64,000 nt of DNA. Origin: Nocardioides terrae. Its GTDB lineage: Bacteria > Actinomycetota > Actinomycetes > Propionibacteriales > Nocardioidaceae. The stretch spans positions 164,874 to 228,873 of the forward strand of contig NZ_FOLB01000008.1 in the NCBI RefSeq assembly GCF_900112345.1, read 5' to 3'. Positions 25,050 through 40,324 of the stretch are shown in pieces (position 1 is the stretch's first letter; every line of letters begins with the position of its first letter). Under the pieces are notes generated by a model. The model was given only the letters and a program-made list of their open reading frames with translations, had not been told where the DNA came from and ran no database searches. Made by a program: the position numbers and the translations under genes.

Positions 25050-25897
25050 GCACCAGCCCCACGTGGTACGACCTGCTCGACGTCGACCCCACCGCGTCCA
25101 CCGACGAGATCCGGGCCGCCTGGAAGACCGCCGTCGCGGACCTCGACCCGACCGACCGCCGCTTCCGGCGGTTCTCGGAGGCCGCCGCGGTGCTGCTCGA
25201 CGAGCAGCGCCGGGCCGACTACGACGCGTCGCTGCCCTCCGCGGCCGTCGCCGACACGCGACCGCTGCCCGAGGAGCTGTCGCCCGGCGCCGCCGCGTCC
25301 TCGGTCGGCGACCTGCCCGAGACCGAGCCCGGGATCAGCGACATCGAGCCGGCGCCAGTGAGCGTCGAGCACGACCCGGCGATCGCCGGGAGGACTGGTC
25401 GCAGCCGGCTCGCCGACCTCCGGCCCGTGCCGCTGTGGCTCATCGCCGTCGCCGCCGCGCTCGCGGTCGTGCTCGTCGCAGCGGCGGCCTTCTCGTGGAC
25501 CCGCCCGGACCCGAAGGCGATCGAGAGCAACGCCGACTCCGCCCGGTCGGCGGCCGAGCGGGCCGTCGTACCCGTGCTGTCCTACGACTACCGCTCGCTG
25601 GACGAGGGCCAGAAGGAGGCGGAGTCGTGGCTGACGCCGCGCTACCGCGACAAGGACTACCGCCCGCTCTTCGCGACGATCAAGCAGAACGCCCCGGGCA
25701 CGCAGACCGTCGTGGCGACCAAGGTCGTCGAGTCGGCGATCGTGCGGGCGGGGGAGGACCGCGTCGAGGTGATGGTGCTGCTCGACCGGCCCACCACCAA
25801 CAAGCAGCAGACCTCGCCGGTCACCTACGAGGACCACGTCAGGGTCACCATGCAGCGCAGCGGTGACGACTGGCTGGTCGACGACATGACCACCTGA
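25046..25897 (+). CDS. J-domain-like/Mce-associated fusion membrane protein
   Basis: A 283-residue last gene of the mce operon. Residues 5-60 (WYDLLDVDPTASTDEIRAAW ... FRRFSEAAAVLLDEQRRADYD) have the helix pattern and closing R-x-x-Y-D of a DnaJ J-domain. The HPD tripeptide that stimulates DnaK is missing: the loop reads DLDPTDRRF. A linker of about 65 residues, a transmembrane helix (residues 128-150) and an NTF2-like Mce-associated domain (residues 155-283) follow. The J-like part would be cytoplasmic and the NTF2-like part outside. The GTG start overlaps the previous stop. A scaffolding role on the cytoplasmic face of the Mce importer is my inference; canonical co-chaperone activity is unlikely without HPD. 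Confidence 0.75.
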   Translation: MSTSPTWYDLLDVDPTASTDEIRAAWKTAVADLDPTDRRFRRFSEAAAVLLDEQRRADYDASLPSAAVADTRPLPEELSPGAAASSVGDLPETEPGISDIEPAPVSVEHDPAIAGRTGRSRLADLRPVPLWLIAVAAALAVVLVAAAAFSWTRPDPKAIESNADSARSAAERAVVPVLSYDYRSLDEGQKEAESWLTPRYRDKDYRPLFATIKQNAPGTQTVVATKVVESAIVRAGEDRVEVMVLLDRPTTNKQQTSPVTYEDHVRVTMQRSGDDWLVDDMTT

Positions 25898-26041
25898 CCG
25901 GGCCCCGGAGCAGGACACCGCCGGGACTGCCTACGCCGTCCGAACGGATGATCCTCGGCGGTGGTGCTTGACCGGCGGACGACGGAGGCGCATCATCGTC
26001 GCGCAGGGTGGCAGGGACCGATTCGGATCCTCGCGCCGAGG

Positions 26042-26070
26042 TTGTGTTGTCCCCAACTTTCGGCTAATGT
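26042..26070 (+). promoter_or_regulatory. rpoB: Promoter of rpoB
   Basis: TTGTGT (26042-26047), 17-base spacer, TAATGT (26065-26070). It leaves a leader of about 95 bases that carries a small GCGC-TTT-GCGC hairpin at about 26072. The 144 bases between the mce operon and this promoter hold only a weak CCTCG/CGAGG hairpin (26029-26041). Confidence 0.65.
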
Positions 26071-26173
26071 TGCGCTTTGCGCGTGCCCTCAGATGCCCTT
26101 CAGCCTGCCCGGTGGCTGATCGTGTGGGGGGTATCGACGCTCACCACCTGCGAAACCTGTCGAAGGATTCCTC

Positions 26174-29659
<3,486 letters not shown>

Positions 29660-29665
29660 GTCGCG

Positions 29666-29697
29666 GCGGGGTACGCCGGCCCGCCGGCGTACCCCGC
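29666..29697 (+). other. Strong hairpin in the rpoB-rpoC spacer
   Basis: A perfect 14-bp stem, GCGGGGTACGCCGG/CCGGCGTACCCCGC, with loop CCCG, begins 7 bases after the rpoB stop. No T-run follows and rpoC starts 54 bases later without an obvious promoter. It is more likely a processing or pausing element than a full terminator. Confidence 0.6.
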
Positions 29698-29750
29698 CCC
29701 TCAGTCCACCTGCTTGAAATTCGAGAACTAACGAAGGACTAGAAGCCACC

Positions 29751-33599
<3,849 letters not shown>

Positions 33600-33638
33600 G
33601 CGCAGCGAAGCTCTGGTGTAAGAGCCAGATCGAGTAGA

Positions 33639-33674
33639 CGAAGCCCCGCCCGAGCGTGCTCGGGCGGGGCTTCG
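33639..33674 (+). terminator. Intrinsic terminator after rpoC, embedded in a family-B repeat half-unit
   Basis: A 16-bp stem CGAAGCCCCGCCCGAG/CTCGGGCGGGGCTTCG with loop CGTG. The flanks (ATCGAGTAG before and GCGTATCGAGATCCA after, about 33629-33688) match the ends of the right half of the family-B units at 11.5 kb. The terminator therefore sits in the middle of a repeat half-unit. Confidence 0.85.
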
Positions 33675-33694
33675 GCGTATCGAGATCCAGTCGT

Positions 33695-33715
33695 GTCGGC
33701 AGATCTTCTGCCGAC
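33695..33715. repeat. Palindromic repeat family A, minimal copy
   Basis: GTCGGCAGA and TCTGCCGAC are separated by TCT (9-bp stem). This matches the arm core of the family-A clusters at 182-295 and 55468-55550. It lies between the rpoC terminator and the end of the convergent oxidoreductase gene. Confidence 0.7.
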
Positions 33716-33722
33716 TCGCCGC

Positions 33723-34616
33723 TCAGGGGACGAGCAGCCACCGGCCCCGCTGACCACCGCCGGCGACCTTGTCGTACGCCGTCGCCGCGTCGCTCAGCGG
33801 CACGGTCCCGGCCACCCTGACCGCGAGCGTCCCGTCGACGTGGAGCGCGAGCAGCTCGGCGAGGCGAGCGCCGTCGGCGTGGGACTGGACGGCCGCCGTC
33901 GTGATCTCCCGCTCCGGCGGCAGCGGATCGCCGCCGACGACGCCGACGAAGCGGCCGCCGTCGCGCACCGCGCCGAGGGCGTCCGCCTGCAGCGCGGCGG
34001 CGTCGAGGACGGCGTCGTACGCCCGTGACGGCACCTGGGTGACGACGTCGACCGCGCCGGCGCCGGTCACGAACCCGCGGTCGCTGTCCCGGGCCAGGCC
34101 GGTGACCAGCCAGCCGGCCCGGCGGGCGAGCGGCACGGCGTAGCCGCCGACGGCACCGGCGGCGCCGGTGACCAGGAGGGTCCGGCCCTCGCCGGCGCCC
34201 AGGAGGTCGACGGCCTGGGCGGCGGCGATCGCGTTGAGCGGGATCGACGCCGCGGCGACGGGGTCGAGCCCCTCGGGCACCAGGGCGGCGGCCGCCGCGG
34301 AGAGGACGGTCTCGGTGGCGTGGGCGCCGACCGGCGCAGCGGGGTTGCTGAGGTCCGCCGCGACGACGTCGCCCACGTGGAAGCCGTCGACCTCGGTGCC
34401 CACCTCGCGGACGACGCCGGTCAGGTCCCAGCCGAGACCGACGGGGCCGGTCAGGCCGAAGATGTCACGGCCGAAGCCGGCGGCGACCCAGGTGTCGATG
34501 GGGTTCACGCCGGCGGCGATCACCTCGACGCGGAGGTCACCGGAGCCCACCGGCGGCAGGTCGACCTCCTCGAGGACGGGGCCGGCGATACCAGGGTGGC
34601 TGAGAAGTGCGGACAT
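33723..34616 (-). CDS. NADPH:quinone oxidoreductase-type zinc-independent alcohol dehydrogenase
   Basis: A 297-residue medium-chain dehydrogenase/reductase of the quinone oxidoreductase type. N-terminal GroES-like part: [40 protein letters not shown]. Nucleotide-binding fold: LLVTGAAGAVGGYAVPLARRAG. C-terminal RVAGTVPLSDAATAYDKVAGGGQRGRWLLV. Zinc-ligand cysteines of true alcohol dehydrogenases are absent. Expected to reduce quinones or enone electrophiles with NADPH. ATG 34616 has AGGAGG 6 bases upstream. Divergent from an HxlR regulator with a shared 102-base promoter region containing an inverted repeat, so control by that regulator is likely. Confidence 0.85.
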   Translation of the reverse strand: MSALLSHPGIAGPVLEEVDLPPVGSGDLRVEVIAAGVNPIDTWVAAGFGRDIFGLTGPVGLGWDLTGVVREVGTEVDGFHVGDVVAADLSNPAAPVGAHATETVLSAAAAALVPEGLDPVAAASIPLNAIAAAQAVDLLGAGEGRTLLVTGAAGAVGGYAVPLARRAGWLVTGLARDSDRGFVTGAGAVDVVTQVPSRAYDAVLDAAALQADALGAVRDGGRFVGVVGGDPLPPEREITTAAVQSHADGARLAELLALHVDGTLAVRVAGTVPLSDAATAYDKVAGGGQRGRWLLVP

Positions 34617-34656
34617 GGGATTCCTCCTGTGGGACGGGGTTGTCACCCAACTGTCA

Positions 34657-34686
34657 GTGACCTACTCTCTGATGGGAAGTAGGCAC
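34657..34686. promoter_or_regulatory. Inverted repeat in the divergent HxlR/oxidoreductase promoter
   Basis: CCTACT (34661-34666) and AGTAGG (34678-34683) are separated by 11 bases, with flanking GTG/CAC extending the symmetry to 34657-34686. Position and spacing suit the two half-sites of an HxlR dimer between the divergent genes. Confidence 0.6.
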
Positions 34687-34718
34687 TTCAAAGTCGGGTA
34701 CACACCTGGAGGTAAGCC

Positions 34719-35120
34719 ATGACCGCAACGCAGGAGTCCCTCGGGGCGCCACGGGGGTTCGACGCGTTCGACGCGTCCTGCCCGAGCCGGCGCCTGCTCG
34801 ACGCCATCGGCGACAAGTGGGTGAGCCTCGTCGTGGTGGCGCTCGGGCTGCGCGGGCCACTGCGCTACTCCCAGCTGTCCGCCCAGATCGCCGGTGTCAG
34901 CCAGAAGATGCTCACCCAGACGCTGCGCGGCATGGAGCGCGACGGCCTGCTCCTGCGGACCGTGACGCCGTCGGTCCCGGTCCGGGTCGACTACGAGCTC
35001 ACACCGCTCGGTGCCTCGCTGCTCGACGTGCTGCGCCACGTCAAGGAGTGGGCCGAGGCGCACATGGGCGAGGTCGACGCCGCGCGGGCGGCGTACGACG
35101 CGCGGCCGCCCGCCTCGTGA
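34719..35120 (+). CDS. HxlR-family transcriptional regulator
   Basis: A 133-residue winged-helix regulator of the HxlR (YodB/HypR) family. It contains the family N-terminus CPSRRLLDAIGDKWVSLVVVALGLRGPLRYSQL and the recognition part IAGVSQKMLTQTLRGMERDGLLLRTV, followed by RVDYELTPLGASLLDVL. One cysteine (Cys21 in DASCPSR) sits where redox-sensing members carry theirs. Sensing of quinones or electrophiles, together with the divergent quinone oxidoreductase, is therefore plausible but inferred. ATG 34719 has TGGAGG upstream. It likely binds the inverted repeat at 34657-34686. Confidence 0.88.
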   Translation: MTATQESLGAPRGFDAFDASCPSRRLLDAIGDKWVSLVVVALGLRGPLRYSQLSAQIAGVSQKMLTQTLRGMERDGLLLRTVTPSVPVRVDYELTPLGASLLDVLRHVKEWAEAHMGEVDAARAAYDARPPAS

Positions 35121-35180
35121 GGGCGGGAGTGACCCCTGGGTCACCCTGGCACTCACCAGGCGGTCTGGGAGGATGACCCC

Positions 35181-36422
35181 ATGAGCGACCCGCTGCCCCT
35201 CGCGACCGACGTCCTGGTCGTGGGTGCGGGCCCCGCGGGCTCTGCGGCGGCCGCCTGGCTGGCCCGGGCCGGCGTCGACGTGCTGCTGACCGACATGGCG
35301 GTCTTCCCGCGCGACAAGACGTGCGGTGACGGGCTGACCCCGCGAGCGGTGGACGAGCTGATCCGGCTCGGACTCGAGGACTGGCTGCGTGCGCACCCGG
35401 TCAACCACGGCCTGCGGGCGCACGGCTTCGGCCAGACGCTCGAGCTGCCCTGGCCCGGAGGCTCGCTGCCGGCCTGGGGCTCGGCGGTCGCGCGCACCGA
35501 GCTCGACGACCACCTGCTGACCACCGCGATCAAGTCGGGCGCGACGGCCGTCGACGGCGTCAAGGCGGTCGACGTACGCCGCGAGGGCGACCGCGTCGCG
35601 GCGGTGGTGTTCAAGACCGGTGACGACCTGGTCGAGGTCGCCTGCCGTCGGCTGATCGTGGCGGACGGCGTGCGCTCCCCGCTCGGGAAGGTGCTCGGGC
35701 GCGAGTGGCACCGCGACACCGTCTACGGCGTCGCCGGCCGGTCCTACGTGACGTCGTCGATGAGCGACGACGCCTGGATCTCCTCCCACCTCGAGCTGCG
35801 TGGCGAGCAGGGCGAGGTCCTCTCCGGCTACGGCTGGGTCTTCCCGCTGGGCACGGGTGAGGTCAACCTGGGCGCCGGGACCCTCGCGACCGCGAAGCGG
35901 CCGGCCGACGTGGCGATCAAGCCCTTGATGCGGCTCTACGCCGAGTCGATCCGCGAGTCCTTCGGACTGTCCGGCGACCTGCGGGCCGAGGCCTCGGCGC
36001 TGCTGCCGATGGGCGGCGCCGTCACGAGCGTGGCCGGCCCGAACTGGGCGCTGATCGGCGACGCGGCCGGATGCGTGAACCCGCTCAACGGCGAGGGCAT
36101 CGACTACGGGCTCGAGACCGGTCGGCTGGTCGCCGAGGTGCTCCAGGAGCACGACGACGTGTCAGACGTCTGGCCGGCCCTCCTGCGCGAGCACTACGGC
36201 GAGGCCTTCTCCGTCGCCCGCCGGCTCGCGGGCATCGCCACCAACCCCCGCCTGGTCGCCGCGCTCGGTCCGGTCGGGATGCGCTCCAACCTGCTGATGA
36301 CGCTCGCGCTGCGCTGGATGGGCAACCTGGTCACCGACGAGGACCGCGACACCGCGGCCCGGCTGTGGCGCTGGGCGGGTCGGCGCTCGATCACCCGCGA
36401 CCACCGACCGCCGTTCTCATGA
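35181..36422 (+). CDS. Geranylgeranyl reductase-family flavoprotein (MenJ-like)
   Basis: A 413-residue FAD-dependent reductase. N-terminal dinucleotide-binding VLVVGAGPAGSAAAAWLARAGVDVLL, then CGDGLTPRAVDEL (family motif) and the second FAD motif NWALIGDAAGCVNPLNGEGIDYGLETG. This family saturates isoprenoid chains; MenJ of mycobacteria reduces one double bond of the menaquinone side chain. A role in menaquinone maturation is inferred from family and phylum. ATG 35181 follows GGGAGG. The 3' end overlaps the Nudix gene by 4 bases (ATGA). Confidence 0.82.
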   Translation: MSDPLPLATDVLVVGAGPAGSAAAAWLARAGVDVLLTDMAVFPRDKTCGDGLTPRAVDELIRLGLEDWLRAHPVNHGLRAHGFGQTLELPWPGGSLPAWGSAVARTELDDHLLTTAIKSGATAVDGVKAVDVRREGDRVAAVVFKTGDDLVEVACRRLIVADGVRSPLGKVLGREWHRDTVYGVAGRSYVTSSMSDDAWISSHLELRGEQGEVLSGYGWVFPLGTGEVNLGAGTLATAKRPADVAIKPLMRLYAESIRESFGLSGDLRAEASALLPMGGAVTSVAGPNWALIGDAAGCVNPLNGEGIDYGLETGRLVAEVLQEHDDVSDVWPALLREHYGEAFSVARRLAGIATNPRLVAALGPVGMRSNLLMTLALRWMGNLVTDEDRDTAARLWRWAGRRSITRDHRPPFS

Positions 36423-37354
36423 CGCCACCACCTCCGCGGCGGCGTCGGCTGCCGCAGGTGCAGCGCGTCGCCGCCTACGCCATCATCTTGCGCGAGGGCC
36501 CCGAGGCGACGGGGCCGGACCACCTCCAGATCCTGCTCAGCCGGCTCTCGGACACGCTGACCCAGACGCCCCTGTGGACGCTGCCCGGCGGAGGGCTCGA
36601 GCACGGCGAGGACCCGCGCGCCGCGGTCGTGCGTGAGGTCTACGAGGAGACCGGCCTCGACGTCACCGTCGGCGAGACCGCCTGGGTGTTCTCCTCGCAC
36701 CGCGCCAACACCTGGCGTCGCGGGCGCAACGTCGACGCGCACGCGGTCCGGATCGTGTACGACGGCTGGGTGCCGCTCGACTCACCGGAGCCGAGCACGG
36801 TCGAGGTCGGCGGCTCGACGGCGGAGGCGGCCTGGCTGCCGCTGGCCGACGTGCGTGCCGGCCGGGTGCCGACGCTCCCGCTCGTGCTCGAGGCGCTGGA
36901 CGAGCACCGCGTCGCCCGGGTGCAGCGCGTGGCGTCCTACGCCCTCGTCCTTCGCGGCCCGGCCGGGGCCCAGGAGGTCCTGCTCACCCGGATCGCGCCG
37001 CACGCCGTGCACGGCGGCCGCTGGCACCTGCCGGGCGGCGGGCTCGACTTCCAGGAGGACCCGCGCGCGGGGCTCGTCCGCGAGGTCGCGGAGGAGACCG
37101 GGCTCGCCGTCACGCTGGGGCAGCCGCTCGAGGTGCATGACATCGCGCTCACCGGGGTCGCGCCCACCGGCCGGCTGGAGGAGTTCCACGGGATCCACCT
37201 GATCTTCGTCGGCACCGTCGACTCCGACGAGGAGCCGCGCGTCGTCGAGGTCGACGGCACCACCGACGCCGTCGCCTGGGTGCCGCTCGCATCGCTCGGC
37301 GAGCTGCCGGTCACCTCGACGGTCACGGCCGCCCTGGCGGCGTACCGGCGCTGA
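36419..37354 (+). CDS. Tandem Nudix hydrolase (two intact Nudix domains)
   Basis: A 311-residue protein made of two Nudix domains of about 150 residues each. Both carry a full Nudix box: GGGLEHGEDPRAAVVREVYEETG (about residues 57-79; 23 residues, key Gly, Arg-Glu and Glu-Glu present) and a second at about 206-228 with REVAEETG. Both halves also share VQRVASYA-type openings (residues 15-20 and 168-173), indicating internal duplication. Nudix enzymes hydrolyse nucleoside diphosphates linked to another moiety; the substrates are unknown. The start overlaps the flavoprotein stop by 4 bases. Confidence 0.85.
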   Translation: MTPPPPRRRRLPQVQRVAAYAIILREGPEATGPDHLQILLSRLSDTLTQTPLWTLPGGGLEHGEDPRAAVVREVYEETGLDVTVGETAWVFSSHRANTWRRGRNVDAHAVRIVYDGWVPLDSPEPSTVEVGGSTAEAAWLPLADVRAGRVPTLPLVLEALDEHRVARVQRVASYALVLRGPAGAQEVLLTRIAPHAVHGGRWHLPGGGLDFQEDPRAGLVREVAEETGLAVTLGQPLEVHDIALTGVAPTGRLEEFHGIHLIFVGTVDSDEEPRVVEVDGTTDAVAWVPLASLGELPVTSTVTAALAAYRR

Positions 37355-37414
37355 CGTGTCCCGACCCTGGACGGGCGTCCGGACGGCCGGGCGTGGTCTG
37401 GGAGAATGCGGCGC

Positions 37415-40210
37415 GTGACCGCCGTTGCCCTCGACCTCGCCGCCGAGCTCCGGGGCCGCGGCATCAGCGGGGTCGACGACTCCACGCTGGCGCGGGCGCT
37501 CTACAGCTCCGACGCGTCGCTCTACCGCGTCGTCCCGCAGGTCGTGGTCAAGCCGCGGCACACCGACGAGCTGCTCGCGGTCCACGACGCCTCCCGCGCG
37601 CTCGGCGTCCCCGTCACCCTCCGCGGCGCGGGCACGAGCATCGCCGGCAACGCGGTCGGCCCGGGCATCGTGGTCGACACCCGGCTGCTCGGCACGGTCC
37701 TCGAGATCGACCCGGAGGCACGGACCGCCCGGGTCGAGCCCGGCCTGGTCCACGCCGACCTGCAGCGGGCGGCAGCGCCGTACGGCCTGCGCTTCGGGCC
37801 CGACCCGTCCACCCACCCGCGCTGCACGATCGGCGGCATGATCGGCAACAACGCCTGTGGCTCGCGGGCGCTGGGCTACGGCCGCACCGTCGACAACATC
37901 GAGGCGCTGACGGTCGTGTGGGGGACCGGCGAGGTGGCGACGTACGACGCCTCGGCGCCGTCCGGCCAGGCCGCCGGCGCGCTGCTCGGGATCGCCGATG
38001 CCGATCTGGCGCACCTGCGCACCGAGTTCGGCCGGTTCGGCAGGCAGGTGAGCGGCTACTCGCTCGAGCACCTGCTGCCCGAGAAGGGCCGCCGCATCGA
38101 CCGCTTCCTCGCCGGCACCGAGGGCACCCTCGCGACCGTCCTGGAGGCGACCGTGCGGCTGGTCGCCGACGAGCCGGGCCGGCTGCTGCTCGTCCTCGGC
38201 TACCCGACCATGCACGAGGCGGCCGACGCGGTCCCCGCGCTGCTCGCCGCCGTGCCCGGCCGACTCATCGCCTGCGAGGGCATGGACGCGCGGATCGTCG
38301 AGCTGGTGCGGGCCCGTGGCGGCGCGGTGCCCGACCTGCCGCGCGGCGGCGGATGGCTGATGGCCGAGGTCGCCGGGCCCGACGCCCCGGACCTGGTCGA
38401 GCGGCTGCGCGCGGCGGGCGGGGCGCTCGACGAGCGCCTGGTCGCCGACACCGCCGAGGCCGCGACGCTGTGGCGGATCCGGGAGGACGGCGCCGGTCTC
38501 GCGGGCCGCTCGCTGCCCACCCCTGCCCACTCGGGCTGGGAGGACGCCGCGGTCCCGCCCGAGCACCTGGGTGCCTGGCTGCGCGACTTCGACGACATCC
38601 TGGCCGGCCACGGGCTCCAGGGCGTGCCCTACGGCCACTTCGGCGACGGCTGCATCCACTGCCGCATCGACTTCCCGTTCGCTGCGGGCGACCCGGCATC
38701 GGCGCAGGTCTTCCGCGAGTTCATGACCGCCTGCGCACACCGGCTCCGCGACTACGGCGGCTCCCTGTCGGGCGAGCACGGCGACGGCCGGGTGCGCTCG
38801 GAGCTGCTCCCGCTGATGTACGACGAGCACTCGATCGCCCTCTTCGGCGCGGTCAAGGACGTCGGTGACCCCGACGGTCTGATGAACCCCGGCAACATCG
38901 TCGACCCGGCCTCGATCACCTCCGACCTGCGCCCGGTCCGCCCGCGTGCGACGGTGCGCTCGGCGCTCCGGCTCGTCCACGACGACGGTGACCTCGGGGC
39001 GGCGGTCCACCGCTGCACCGGCGTCGGCAAGTGCGTGGCGCCGCACACGAACGGCGTCATGTGCCCGTCCTACCTCGCGACGGGCCACGAGAAGGACGCC
39101 ACCCGCGGCCGGGCGCGGGTGCTGCAGGAGGCGCTCGACGGCGAGCTCGTGCACGGGCTCGCCGATCCCGCCGTGCACGAGGCGCTCGACCTGTGCCTCT
39201 CCTGCAAGGGCTGCGCCTCGGACTGCCCCACGGGCATCGACATGGCGACCTACAAGGCCGAGGTGCTGCACCAGACCTACTCGGGCCGCCCGTTCGGATG
39301 GGGCCGTCCGCGCTCGCACTACCTGCTCGGCCGGCTGCCGTTCTGGGCCCGGCTGGGCGCACCCTTCGCCCGGCTCACCAACGCGATGCTGCGACTGGGT
39401 CCGCTCGCCCGGCTGGCCAAGTGGGCCGCCGGGATCGACCAGCGACGGTCGGTGCCCCGCTTCGCGCCGGTGACCCTGAAGCGGTCCGCCACCGTGGCGT
39501 CGCTCGCCACCGGGACGCCCGACGTGTGGATCTGGGCCGACTCGTTCACCGACCACTTCTTCACCCAGTCGGGGCGGGCCGCGATCGGCTACCTCGAGGC
39601 CCAGGGGCTGACCGTGCGGGTCATCTCCGACCGCGCCTGCTGCGGGCTGACCTGGATCACCACCGGCCAGCTCGACGCGGCCCGCTCGATCATGGACCGG
39701 ACGGTCCGCACGCTCGCGCCCTACGTCGCCTCCGGCGTGCCCGTCGTCGGCCTGGAGCCCTCCTGCCTGGCCACCCTGCGCTCGGACTCGGTGGAGCTGT
39801 CGGCACTGCCCGAGGCGCGGACGGTGGCGTCGGGCATGCTCACCTTCGCCGAGCTGGTCACCCGGCTCGACCTGCCGCTGCCCGACCTGTCCGGCGTCGA
39901 GGTGGTCGCCCAGCCGCACTGCCATCAGCACGCGGTGCTCGGCTGGGCGGCCGACCAGAGGCTGCTCGAGCGGGCGGGTGCGTCGGTCACCAAGGTGGCG
40001 GGATGCTGCGGCCTGGCGGGCAACTTCGGCGTCGAGCAGGGGCACTACGAGGTGTCGGTCGCCGTCGCGGAGACGCACCTGCTGCCCGCCGTACGCTCCC
40101 ACCCGGACGCAGTCGTCCTCGCCGACGGCATGTCGTGCCGGGTCCAGCTCGACGACCTGGCGCACGTCCCGACGATGCACCTGGCCGAGCTGTTCGCCTC
40201 CCGGCTGTGA
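37415..40210 (+). CDS. FAD-binding and 4Fe-4S dehydrogenase (D-lactate/D-2-hydroxy acid dehydrogenase-like)
   Basis: A fused FAD/iron-sulfur oxidoreductase of about 931 residues. N-terminal FAD-binding domain (VTLRGAGTSIAGNAVGPGIVVDT, PSTHPRCTIGGMIGNNACGSRALGYG), then the FAD-oxidase C domain ending SGEHGDGRVRSELLP. Two 4Fe-4S clusters follow (CTGVGKCVAPHTNGVMCPSY from Cys534; CLSCKGCASDCPTG from about residue 593). A CCG/GlpC-type domain closes the protein (CCGLTWITTG, PHCHQHAVLG, CCGLAGNFGVE). It probably passes electrons from a D-2-hydroxy acid to the quinone pool. GTG 37415 has GGAG 10 bases upstream; ATG 37406 sits too close to that site. Confidence 0.87.
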   Translation: MTAVALDLAAELRGRGISGVDDSTLARALYSSDASLYRVVPQVVVKPRHTDELLAVHDASRALGVPVTLRGAGTSIAGNAVGPGIVVDTRLLGTVLEIDPEARTARVEPGLVHADLQRAAAPYGLRFGPDPSTHPRCTIGGMIGNNACGSRALGYGRTVDNIEALTVVWGTGEVATYDASAPSGQAAGALLGIADADLAHLRTEFGRFGRQVSGYSLEHLLPEKGRRIDRFLAGTEGTLATVLEATVRLVADEPGRLLLVLGYPTMHEAADAVPALLAAVPGRLIACEGMDARIVELVRARGGAVPDLPRGGGWLMAEVAGPDAPDLVERLRAAGGALDERLVADTAEAATLWRIREDGAGLAGRSLPTPAHSGWEDAAVPPEHLGAWLRDFDDILAGHGLQGVPYGHFGDGCIHCRIDFPFAAGDPASAQVFREFMTACAHRLRDYGGSLSGEHGDGRVRSELLPLMYDEHSIALFGAVKDVGDPDGLMNPGNIVDPASITSDLRPVRPRATVRSALRLVHDDGDLGAAVHRCTGVGKCVAPHTNGVMCPSYLATGHEKDATRGRARVLQEALDGELVHGLADPAVHEALDLCLSCKGCASDCPTGIDMATYKAEVLHQTYSGRPFGWGRPRSHYLLGRLPFWARLGAPFARLTNAMLRLGPLARLAKWAAGIDQRRSVPRFAPVTLKRSATVASLATGTPDVWIWADSFTDHFFTQSGRAAIGYLEAQGLTVRVISDRACCGLTWITTGQLDAARSIMDRTVRTLAPYVASGVPVVGLEPSCLATLRSDSVELSALPEARTVASGMLTFAELVTRLDLPLPDLSGVEVVAQPHCHQHAVLGWAADQRLLERAGASVTKVAGCCGLAGNFGVEQGHYEVSVAVAETHLLPAVRSHPDAVVLADGMSCRVQLDDLAHVPTMHLAELFASRL

Positions 40211-40246
40211 GGAGTGGGTGATTCGGGCCACTTCCGGCCCACCGGC

Positions 40247-40264
40247 ACCACCCGATCGGGTGGT
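40247..40264. other. Perfect 18-base palindrome after the FAD/FeS gene
   Basis: ACCACCCGATCGGGTGGT is perfectly self-complementary without a loop and is followed by TTTCC. As RNA it could act as a weak terminator (inner bases forming the loop); as DNA it could be an operator for the following gene. Confidence 0.5.
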
Positions 40265-40324
40265 TTCCACAGGACCTGCGTCGTTTCTCCCACCGATGTC
40301 GGTGGCCGGGCGCACTCTGGAGTC

